Shown here one piece after another: positions 48,984-58,300 of a stretch of DNA of 64,000 nt. Positions within the stretch are counted from its first letter, which is position 1, and each line of letters begins with the position of its first letter. A model generated the notes under the pieces. That model saw only the letters and a list, made by a program, of their open reading frames with translations, was not told the DNA's origin and did no database searches. Source of the DNA: SIAQ01 sp963767835 (GTDB taxonomy: Bacteria; Planctomycetota; Planctomycetia; Gemmatales; Gemmataceae); assembly GCA_963767835.1 (NCBI GenBank), contig CAVYFY010000002.1, positions 186,001 to 250,000 on the forward strand. Reading direction: 5' to 3'. A program made the translations under genes and the position numbers.

Positions 48984-49006
48984 GTTTCATCCGTGGCTAG
49001 ATTTTT
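48984..49006. repeat. right part of the split palindromic element
   Basis: GTTTCATCCGTGGCTAGATT continues exactly where the fragment ending at 47281 stops, as judged from the intact copy at 29360-29470. The reverse complement of these 23 bases also matches 47184-47206 with one mismatch. Confidence 0.8.
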
Positions 49007-49057
49007 GGAACTATTTGATATTGTTGAATCTAACCCCTGTCTCATACCCCGGACTCG

Positions 49058-49779
49058 ATGTTCCACAAGAATGGTCCGACCTTTTGGGAGCTCGCCGTCC
49101 AGGCCATGTCGTCCACCGAGCGTGGCTATGATCTGCTTGCGCCAAGTTCGAGTACACGCCGTTCCGCACGCCGGATGTCATCCTGGATTGTGTCGGTGAA
49201 TACCTGCAAACCTTGGGTCCTATTCCAGCGGGGCTGGATATCTGCTGCGGCACCGGGGCGGCGATGCGCATGCTGCGACCGATTTGCCGCGATCGCGTGG
49301 TCGGCCTCGACATGAGCGCCGGTATGCTTGAGGAAGCGCACCGGCTGAACAGCGATGCTCCCGGTGACGCCGCACTGGAGTATGTGCGCGGCAACGCGCT
49401 CTCGATGCCGTTCGATTCCGCTTTCGATCTCGCGGTTAGCTTCGGCGCCTTCGGGCACATTCTGCCGAAGGACGAAGGGCGTTTCGTCGGCCAGATCGCT
49501 CACGTGCTCAAGCCCGGCGGCCGCTTCGTATTCGTGACCGCGTACATGCCGCCGCTCTGGTCGCCGGTGTATTGGATGGCGCACGGCTTCAACGCCGCCA
49601 TGCACGTGCGCAACTTGCTGTGGTCGCCGCCATTCATCATGTTCTACCTGACGTTCATGTTGCCGGAGGCGAAAATGATGCTCGAAGCGAACGGATTCGA
49701 GGTGGAGTTGCCGGACGTGGAATTCGCTATGCCGTGGACAGGATTGCGTCTGGTGACGGCGACACGGCGGACAAGCTAA
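49058..49779 (+). CDS. SAM-dependent methyltransferase (UbiE/Methyltransf_11-like), one frameshift
   Basis: About 240 residues when one missing base near 49141 is restored. The N-terminal helices (FWELAVQAMSSTERGYDLLA) lie in the frame starting ATG 49058; KFEYTPFRTPDVILDCVGEY and the rest are in the other frame. SAM motif GLDICCGTGAAMRMLRP, acidic LDMSAGML, GNALSMPFDSAFDLAVSFG and HVLKPGGRFVFVTAYMPP follow the class I order. A C-terminal hydrophobic stretch (FIMFYLTFMLPEAKMMLEA) suggests a lipid-like or membrane-bound substrate. It stands apart from its neighbours, convergent with the DUF1552 gene. Confidence 0.85.
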
Positions 49780-49836
49780 TATCTAAAAGATCTAAAAGTT
49801 AGAGTTGTCCCTGTTAGCGACGCCAAATACTTGTGG

Positions 49837-51126
49837 TCATATCCCCGCCAGTGGCCCTGTTGCATCCCCAAATCGCTCCGCACGCACGCCCATTCGCTGA
49901 ATCAACGACAGGTACAGGCTGCACAGCTTGCGGTTGTCGTCGCCGCGGTTCAGGTAATTGAGGACGCGGCCCGTCTCGAGAGTTCCGCCCAGACCGCCGA
50001 CCAGCAAGAGCGGGACCTTGCGCGAATCGTGCTGGCTGCCCGACCACATGTTGGAAATGAACATCAGGCACGAATTGTCGAGCACCGTCCGCTCTCCTTC
50101 GCGCATGGCGTTCAGCCGATTGGCGAGGTAGGCGTATTGGCTGACGTAATAGTGCGTCACGCGCTGGTACGCTTCGCCGGAATCCTCGTGCGAGGTCGGA
50201 TGGTGGGCGGTGCGCACGTCGAGGAACGGATAAAACAGGCCCGACAGATCGCGGCACATCATCAGCGTGGCCACGCGCGTCTTGTCGGTCTGAAACGCCA
50301 GCGCAATGATGTCGCACAAGAGCCGCATATGCTCGCGGATGTCTTCGGGCAAGCCATTGGCGGGGCGGAAATGCCCAGGGACAGCCGTCCCTGGGCTTTG
50401 AGTGCGAGCGCGCTGAATGCGGCGTTCGACATCGCGCACGCTGCTCAGGTAATCATCGAGGCGGATGCGGTCGGAGTTCGAGACCTGGCGGTTGATGTCG
50501 GCGGCTTGATCGCGCACGCGGTCGAGGATGCTCAGGTTGCGGCGGCTGCCCTGGTTGTCGAACAGACTGTCGAAGGCGAGCGACGGATAAACCTCCATCG
50601 GCACGGGTGAATTGGCGTTTTGCCAGGAGATGTGCGAGCTGTAGGCCATCGAGAAATTGCTCTCGTGATAACCGGTGATCGGTTGTTCGCAGCCGAGGAC
50701 CAAACTCGGTTGAGCGGTGTCATCCTCGAAGTGGGCGGCCAGGACTTGATCCATGCTGGTGCCGCCGCGAAGCACCGCGCCGCGCTGGAGGGCGGCTCCG
50801 GAGAGGATATTTCCGGTCTGGCCGGGATGAATGCCGACGCCAGTGGCGCTGCGGTTGAAGAGCCCGGTGATGACATTGAGCTTGGGCCTGAGATCATTGA
50901 GCGGCTGCAAGCTTCGGCCCAGCTCCATGGTGGCGCCAGAGCTGCGCGCCGACCAGTTGGGCGGGCTGATGCCGTTGCCCATGAAAAGGGCGGCAAACCG
51001 TTTTGGAGCCGCGGCGGCCGCCTGTTGGCCCCAAACGGGGAGCGCTTCGAGCCACGGAAGGGCCATGCTGACGCCGATGCCTTGTAAGAGGGTGCGGCGA
51101 GTGAGATTGTGGGATTTGGGGTTCAT
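49837..51126 (-). CDS. DUF1552 protein with Tat-like signal
   Basis: 429 residues from ATG 51126 (AAAGGCACTTTC upstream). The N-terminus NLTRRTLLQGIGVSMALPWL has a twin-arginine-like export signal. The body matches the planctomycete DUF1552 family, related to DUF1501/sulfatase-like folds: RFAALFMGNGISPPNW, GIHPGQTGNILSGA, HPTSHE and FISNMWSGSQHDSRKVPLLL. These proteins are almost always encoded next to a DUF1592/DUF1588-type cytochrome gene, as here (145 bases upstream, same strand). Molecular function not established. Confidence 0.9.
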   Translation of the reverse strand: MNPKSHNLTRRTLLQGIGVSMALPWLEALPVWGQQAAAAAPKRFAALFMGNGISPPNWSARSSGATMELGRSLQPLNDLRPKLNVITGLFNRSATGVGIHPGQTGNILSGAALQRGAVLRGGTSMDQVLAAHFEDDTAQPSLVLGCEQPITGYHESNFSMAYSSHISWQNANSPVPMEVYPSLAFDSLFDNQGSRRNLSILDRVRDQAADINRQVSNSDRIRLDDYLSSVRDVERRIQRARTQSPGTAVPGHFRPANGLPEDIREHMRLLCDIIALAFQTDKTRVATLMMCRDLSGLFYPFLDVRTAHHPTSHEDSGEAYQRVTHYYVSQYAYLANRLNAMREGERTVLDNSCLMFISNMWSGSQHDSRKVPLLLVGGLGGTLETGRVLNYLNRGDDNRKLCSLYLSLIQRMGVRAERFGDATGPLAGI

Positions 51127-51270
51127 GAAAGTGCCTTTCAAAGGTGGGAATACCCAATCATTTTGCCGCAAAATGGCGGGCCTGACAATGCTGCTTATCG
51201 CGAAAAAGGACGATTTCGATTTTCTTGAGCGCCGATCTTATCCTCCAATAGGTGACCGTGCGCGGTCAAT

Positions 51271-54251
51271 CTATTGTTCTCGCCCGCGTTTCCGCAAGAA
51301 CTGCTCGCTGGTCACGATCGCTTCCACCAGGCTGCCGAAGCGATAATCGTCCGCAGCCAGCTTCGTCTTCATCGCTTCGAGTGCCTTGCGGTCCGATAGC
51401 TGCAAGGAGCGGCCCAGCGCATAACCGAACAGCTTCTTGCAAAGGTTATCGACATAATCGCCTTGCCGTTTTTCATTCAGGTAGGCTTTGAGGCCCGCCA
51501 TGCCGGAGCGTTCCTTGCCGTCGGGGAATTCGGCGGTCAGTTGCACGGGCCGGCCGCCGAGGTCCTTGGCGCGGCGTTCGCCGATGGGGCCGAAATCTTC
51601 GAAGACGATGCCGACGGCGTCGAAGCGCTGGTGGCAGCCGGCGCAAGCTTTGTCGGTACGATGGCGCGCCAATACTTGCGGCAACGTCAAATCGCCCAGC
51701 TTGGATTCATCCTTCGGCAATTCGGGAACCGTCGGCGGGGGCGGCGGGATTTGCTCCCCCAGCACGCGCCGCACCACCCAGTAGCCACGCTTGACGGGAC
51801 TGGTGCGCAGGCCCGGCGCATTCTTTGTCAAAAACGCCGCCATCGGCAACATGCCGCCGCGGCCATATTTCTCCGCGTCCTCGACGCGGACCCAATCGTG
51901 AGGGGCGGGGGGCGAGGGACGAGGGGCGAGGTTCACGCCATAATGCTTCGCCAGCACTGGATTGACGAAGGTGTCCTTGCCATAAAGAATGTCGAGCACC
52001 GAGCGGTCGCGCTGGGCGATGTCAATGAAGTATCGGATCGGCTCCTCGAACATCGCCTGGCGCAGCTCGCTGGTGAAAGTCGGAAAGCGATGGCGATCGA
52101 CGGCGTTGTGCTCCTGGAAGCGGCGGATGTCGAGCCAATTGCCGGCGAATTCGGCAGCCAGGCCGCGCACCTTCGGATCGCGCAACATGCGTCGGGTTTG
52201 ACCGAGAAGCACGTCACGCTGGTGCAGATCGCCTTTCTCGGCATGGGCCAGCAACTCGGCATCGGGCATGCTTGACCACAGGAAATAGCTGAGCCGATTG
52301 GCGAGTTCGTGGCCCGACAGTGGCTGCGTCGCCTTGCCCGGCTCGGCTCGATTGAAACGGAAGCAGAAGTGCGGCGACACCAGGATGCTGGTCAAGACAT
52401 CTCGTAACGCTTCGTCGTGTCCAGGATCATCGTGCTTGCGAATCTGCCGATAGAACGCCAGCAAATCATCGCGTTCCGCTTTCGATAGCGGACGACGGTA
52501 AGCACGTTCCGCGAATTTCACCAGCGTGTCGAGATGGCTTGGCTCCGCCTTGAGCCGGCCGGTCTCGATCTTGCGAATCTCCGCCGACATATTTTTGAAA
52601 TAGACCTCGATTGCCTCGACCGCTTCCCCCTTGGCGCCGCGCTTGATCGCCTTCGCCAAATAAAGCTTCGTGAGCCGATTGATCTTCTCGGGCGTGGTGC
52701 ACTCCTTGTCCTCGGAGCGGGCGAAATCGAACTCCGCCTCTCCCATGAAGCGAGGCGGCTCGGCACGCTCGAAAAAGATGAAATCGGCGTATTGCCGCAT
52801 CGGCGCCAGGGTGACGAAGTTCAATTCGTACCAAAGCGCGTCGATCTCGCGCCGCTCGACCTTGTCGAGAATCAGATCGTAGAGCGGCTGATCGTCGCGA
52901 AAATAACCCTGCATGAGATGAAAGCCGGCGGTGAGCGGGCGCCCTTTGTCGGCCTGCTTCGGATTGAAGTACGGCCCGCGGTCGGTGACAGCGAAGGCAT
53001 CGGGGAACACATCGCAAAAGCGTGCGAGCGCCTTGATTGCTTTCTCCTTGTCCGCCACATCGGCAGCAAAAAACCTGGCGTATTTCTTGGCGTCGGTAAA
53101 TTGGATGTCGGCGAGCTTTTTGAAATCGGCAATCGCGTCGCCGCCATAGTCGCGACGCTTGGCCGCGAACTGGTTGTTGCGCCAGAGCACCATCGTTTGG
53201 CTGCCCGCGGACATGCCGCCGTTGGCGTTCAGTTTCTTGATGTCCGGCGTGAGTTCTTTGCGCAACCGAACGGCGAAAGCGCGAAGGTATAGAAGGTTGA
53301 CAAAACGGTCGAGCTTCTTGGAGAACGGCGCCGCTTCCTTCCATTCCGCGCGAATTGTCGCCAGCGGGCCAACGTCCGCTTCCGGTTGGGTCAGCGCTGA
53401 CCACAGCATGGCAAGATAACCTGGACTCAACCTTGCCTCACGCGCGAAGTCGTCCAGTGTCGCGGCCGGGCGACCGAGCTTGGCGCGATTGTGGAATTTC
53501 CACGCTGCTTCGAAGTAATCGGCGTAATCGACTTGATGCCGCTTGTAGAAATCGATGATGCGCTGCACGCAATACTTGTCGCGGTCGGTCTCCGTCACCA
53601 CCGGATGCGGCGCGAACACGAAACCCTCCGGCTTCAGGACGACATGCTCGGCGACATGCCGGGCGGCGGCAAGATACTTCTTGAGCAGAGCCGGCGACAT
53701 GGTAAGCGATTCGCCGGTGTTGTCGAAGCCGGCCTGATTGGCGGGATCGACCGGGAACTCGCGCGTCGGGCGAATATCGATGCCGGTCAAATCGCGGATC
53801 GTGTAATCGTACTCGGCGTTGCTGAGCCTGCGCGCAGCACGATACCGGGATCGCCGGCGTTCTTCTCGGCTTCACGGTCGCGCAATTCACGCAGCCAGGC
53901 GATGACGGCAGCGCGTTCCACCTTGCCCGGCTGCTTGGCGGCGCTCTCGGGCGGCATATCGTTGGCTTCAAGCCGTTCGAGCACAGTTTCCCAATGGTGC
54001 ATGTTCTTAATGATGCCGACGATGCTGAGATCGCGGGAAAGATCGAGCTGGGCTTTCGGCTTCTTGCCGCCGTGGCACCCGACGCAATAGCTTTCGACAA
54101 ACGGCTGCACCTTGGCGGCGAAGCGTTGTTCAAGCGAGTCACCCTTGCCTGGCTGTGGCGCTTGGCGCTGCTCGGCGTGCCATGCGCCGGCCCCCGTCAC
54201 GCCCAGCGCGATCGCGGTGACAAGGATGCGAAGTGTGAATTTGTGGGCCAT
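51271..54251 (-). CDS. DUF1587/1592/1588/1585-type c-cytochrome, one frameshift
   Basis: Exported planctomycete-type multidomain protein of 993 residues once a missing base near 53837 is restored (N-terminal frame ends SATPSTITRSAI; the continuing frame reads RRLSNAEYDYTIRDLTGIDI). A signal peptide follows MAHKFTLRILVTAIALG. A heme-c motif ESYCVGCHGG lies in the N-terminal cytochrome domain and a second CAGCHQRFDAVG near the C-terminus. Family segments are recognisable in order: DUF1587 (RRLSNAEYDYT), DUF1592 (LSGHELANRLSYFLWSSMPD), DUF1588 (GMLPMAAFLTKNAPGLRTSP) and DUF1585 (LGRSLQLSDRKALEAM). Probably a periplasmic redox protein working with the DUF1552 partner. Confidence 0.9.
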
Positions 54252-54526
54252 TGATTCCCCAGCGTCGAAGAAACTGCGATGGCAGGATAGCAGTATACTA
54301 CTCCAGCACGTCCATCGTGCAAAGAGACTATCTTTGGGGGGTGAGCAGCTGAAAAATAGAAAAGCAGGTGGAATAAAGAACGCAGATGCCGCAGCAACGA
54401 ACCGGCCGAAAAGCCGTATCGTAATTTGACATTGTCCGGGATTCTGCCACAATGGCTCGGTCGCCTACATGATATTTTGTCCCCGGTCAAACTCTCGCAC
54501 CACCGTTCTCGTCTTTTCGGTGACGT
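54252..54526. other. divergent intergenic region, no gene seen
   Basis: The 275 bases between the cytochrome and sigma-factor genes should carry both promoters. I see no gene, strong hairpin or repeat in it. Confidence 0.5.
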
Positions 54527-55102
54527 ATGGCCAAGCACGATGATGGCGTCTCCGCTCCATTCGACGCGTCCCGAGATGGATGGGAATCGTCGGACGAAAG
54601 GTTGGTTCGCACCTTCAATGAGTTGAAGGACGAATTGATCAGTACTCTCGTCTTCGTGCTCGGTAACCGGGAAGACGCCAAGGACGCGGCCCAGGACGCT
54701 TTTATCAAGTGCTGGAAGGCGCGCGAGCAGTTGCCGCAAGTCATTAATCTTCGGGCCTGGATTTTTCGCGTCTGTTTCAACACCGCCAAGGACATGCAGC
54801 GCAGCGCCTGGAACCGGCGGGCCAAACCATTGCAAGCGGAACAATACACCATGACGGACAAGGACGCCGCCCCGAGCCAAACACTGGAGCGAAAGGAATC
54901 GATCGAACGCCTGCGGGCCGCCATCCTCGGCTTGCGCGAGGAGGAGAAGGAGGTCTTTCTCCTGCGACAGAACGGGGCGCTGACTTACGAGCAGATCGCC
55001 GAGGCGCGTGGCTGCCCGGTGAGTACCGTGAAGACGCAGATGCGCACGGCCCTGGAGAAATTGCGGCGCGTGCTGAACCCGGCTGAGTCGGTGCAAGCAT
55101 GA
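54527..55102 (+). CDS. ECF-type sigma-70 factor
   Basis: 191 residues. Region 2 is visible as LVFVLGNREDAKDAAQDAFI (region 2.2 core DAxDAxQD) and LRAWIFRVCFNTAKDMQRSA (2.4, promoter -10 recognition). Region 4 is LRAAILGLREEEKEVFLLRQ, then LTYEQIAEARGCPVSTVKTQ (helix-turn-helix for the -35). No region 1 or 3 and no long C-terminal extension, so it is a classical ECF factor. The gene after it, across a palindromic repeat, begins with a zinc-binding anti-sigma domain, which is its likely partner. Region 4 and the spacing between regions are normal. Confidence 0.93.
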   Translation: MAKHDDGVSAPFDASRDGWESSDERLVRTFNELKDELISTLVFVLGNREDAKDAAQDAFIKCWKAREQLPQVINLRAWIFRVCFNTAKDMQRSAWNRRAKPLQAEQYTMTDKDAAPSQTLERKESIERLRAAILGLREEEKEVFLLRQNGALTYEQIAEARGCPVSTVKTQMRTALEKLRRVLNPAESVQA

Positions 55103-55134
55103 TTTCGTTTAGGCGAGCGGCACGACATAATCTA

Positions 55135-55260
55135 CCCCCTCTCCCTCCGGGAGAGGGGGGTTGGGGGTGAGGGCAGAGGCTTCAAAAAAAACTTGCCAAA
55201 GACCCTCACCCCCGGCCCCTCTCCCTCCGGGAGAGGGGAGGAAAGCTCTTGCCGCTCGCC
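55135..55260. repeat. GC-rich palindromic repeat, copy 2
   Basis: Same family as 32104-32227: CTCTCCCTCCGGGAGAGG arm, GGGGTGAGGGCAGAGGC, then CCTCACCCCCGGCCCCTCTC and the end CTCTTGCCGCTCGCC. It separates the sigma factor from the anti-sigma/macroglobulin gene and may influence their relative expression. Confidence 0.85.
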
Positions 55261-55325
55261 TTAGCCGCTGGGCTTGCCCCGCGCGGAGCAAACGCCGCGG
55301 CTAAACGTGGAAGGAGTTGGGGAAG

Positions 55326-58300
55326 ATGAAATGCGAATACTGCCGGCAGCAGATGTTGCCGTACCTTTACGACCTCTTGGATGAAGTCGAGCGGCAAGAA
55401 TTGGTGACGCATTTGGAAACCTGTCCATCGTGCCAGGAAGCGCGTAAAGCCGCCCAGGAACAGCAAGGCATGCTGGCCGAGGCGATCAAGCTGGAATCGA
55501 GCGACATCATCTTCAAAGCGCCGGTCAAGGCGACACCCGCATCGACAGCGGAAACTGTGGTTCTGCCACGCGCGCCGCGGCGCAATCCGTTCTTGCTCAA
55601 CCGCTGGGCAGCGGCGGCGGCCGTCTTGTTATTTCTGTTTAGCGGCGGGGGCGTCATCGGCTGGACCGTCTACCGCGAAAATGCCGGCAAGCTCGACGAA
55701 GCGCAGCGCCGCCTAGGCAAGGCCAAAGATGATCTGTCCAAGGGCCGGCACGAATTCAACGAGAAAAAAGACCAATCGCAGAAGGAAATCCGCGACATTC
55801 AGAAGCAGATCGACAGCCTTTTCATCGACTGGAAGCAGCAAGAAATCAAGAGGGCCAAAGAACTCGAAGAAAAGCGAGCCCAGTTGCCACAAATCATCGT
55901 CAGCGGGCCGCAACTCGCCGTCGCCGGCGCCAAGAATTCTTACGAAATCGAATTGCGTCAGACGGCCCTCGACAAGGATAACGCTCCCAAGGGCGCCGGC
56001 AATAACCACAAGGACGCCAAGCCAGAACGCCCGTCGGCTACGTTGCCGCCGGCGCCCAACATGCAAGCGCGCGTCGTCGATCAGAATAACAACATTCTGT
56101 ATCAACAGAAATTAAAGGTGCAGCCCAACAACCGGGCGAATTTCGACCTGCCTCCGGACCTGGCGATCAAGCCGGGCGACGCCATCGCTCTGGAATTCCT
56201 TGCCGAGATGGCCGATGGCAAGATCGAGAAACTCCGCGACAACTTGAATCTCGTCTTTCCCGATTACGTCACCCACCTCACCACCGATCGGCCCATGTAT
56301 CGTCCCGGCGAGACCGTGCGTTTCCGTTCCTTGACGCTGGAGCGCTTCAGCCTCAAGCCGGCCCAGCAAAAATTCCACCTGCGCTATCGCATCGTCGGCC
56401 CCAGGAACGTGGAAATCTTCAACAAAGAAGTCGCCAGCGAGCTCCTGACAACCGACAAGACTGATCCCGCCAAGAAAAATACGTTCAAGGGCCCCGGCGG
56501 CGTTCCCCTCTTCGGCTTGGGGGTCGGCGAATTTGCCCTGCCCGCCGATCTCGCGGAAGGCGAGTACACGCTCCAGGTCAGCGAAGTCAACGAGCGCTTT
56601 CACGACGAAAAACGCAACTTCCTGGTGCGCCGCTGGCAAGCGCCGCGGCTCAATAAGGAAGTGCAATTTAACCGCAGCTCCTATGGCCCGGGCGACCCGG
56701 TGAAAATCCAGGTTCGCGCCGTGCCGGTCCAGGGGCAACAGCAATTCCGCAATAATATCCGCACCCTGGCGCGCGTCGTCGTGGACGGGGTCAGCGTGTT
56801 GAGCCAGGATCAGCCGACTGATAACGAAGGCCGGGCCGAATTCGAGTTCGCGCTGCCGCCGCACATTCTCAAGGGGATCGGCGTCGTCACAGTTGAGTGC
56901 CATGATGGCGGCAATGTCGAGACGGTCGTCCGCAATTTACCCATCGTCCTGCGCGATTTGCACGTCTCGTTCTTTCCCGAAGGCGGCGACCTGATCGCGG
57001 GCGTCCCCAATCGCGTTTACTTCCAGGTGCGCACGCCGGCCAATCAGCCTGCCGAACTCACCGGTGCCATTCTCGATGCCAGAAATCAGGAAGTCGTCCG
57101 CATCCAGACGCTTGCCGACGACAAGGAAGCCGGCATCAATCAAGGCCTTGGCTCTTTCACCTTCAAGCCCAAGCTCGGCGCCCGCTATTCGCTGCGCATC
57201 GATGCTCCCATCGGCATCGATCGGCCCATCCCGCTCGCCTGGGGGAATGGATTGCGGATAGAGCCGAGGGATCGCGGCGTCGTGCTCAACATCCCGCAAA
57301 GCGTCGTGGACGGCGATATCAACCTGACGCTGCATAACGTCCAGCAGGCGCGCGAGCTTTTGGTTGGGGCCTATTGTCGCGGCCGTGTGCTCGATCACAA
57401 GTTCGTCAAGGTCGAGGCGAACCAGCCCGCGCAGGTGACGCTCAAGCCGCATGCGCCGATCGGCGGCGTTTTTCGAATTACCGTTTTCGAGAAAGTCGTG
57501 CGCCGGCCGCCTATCGCCCGCTGGCGGAACGGCTGATCTATCGCAGGAATCCGAGCAAGGTTGACGTGGCGATCCAGTGCGATCGCACGACGTATCAGCC
57601 CGGTGAATCGGTGCAGTTGCAATTGCAGGCGCTCAACGAGAAACGCGAAATGGCGCCGGCGCTGGCATTGGTGGCGGTGGTCGATGCGAGCGTCTTGAAG
57701 CTGCGCGACGAGAAGACGGCCCGCGCGATGCCGACGCATTTTCTCCTGACCACGGAAATTCGCGACGGCGAAGACCTGGAGCATGCGGATTTTCTCTTGG
57801 GCGATCATCCCAAGGCGGTGCAGTCGCTCGATCTGCTCCTGGGGAGCCAGGGCTGGCGGCGCTTCGCCGAGCAGGATCCCAAGCGGTTCCAGCAGGGGCA
57901 GCCGAAGGCCAAGGCGGCGCCGATCTTTCTCGCCAATGCCGACGCGGCGCCGCAATTCCTCGATGACGAGCGCAAGCAGATCGATAAGCTCGACGAGCAA
58001 TTCGTGCCCAAAGCAATGGACCTGCAGAAGAAGCTGGCGGCCACCGAGAAATTGGTCGAGGGCGCGCCGCCTCAAATGCAAGCGGTCGAAAAAAGCGAGC
58101 GCGAATTGCAGAACGCCCAAAACGAGATCGACCAGGCCAACGAGCGGCTACGGGAGATTCGCATCTTCCTGGTCCAGTTCGGACTTGGCGGCGCCTTGCT
58201 CACGCTGCTGTTCATCGGCTTCTACCTCATCAGCGTCGGTCTGCGCCGGCTCACCGAAGGGGGCAACCCGCGCGCCTGGCTGGTCTCGGGATTGGGCCTC

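Noticed and set aside
47184..49006. Terminal inverted repeats AAAAATCYAGCCACGGATGA as the ends of a transposon
   Set aside because: The matching 23-base ends are better explained as the two outer arms of one palindromic element interrupted by the insertion, because the inner arm sequence at 47264-47281 continues directly into 48984.
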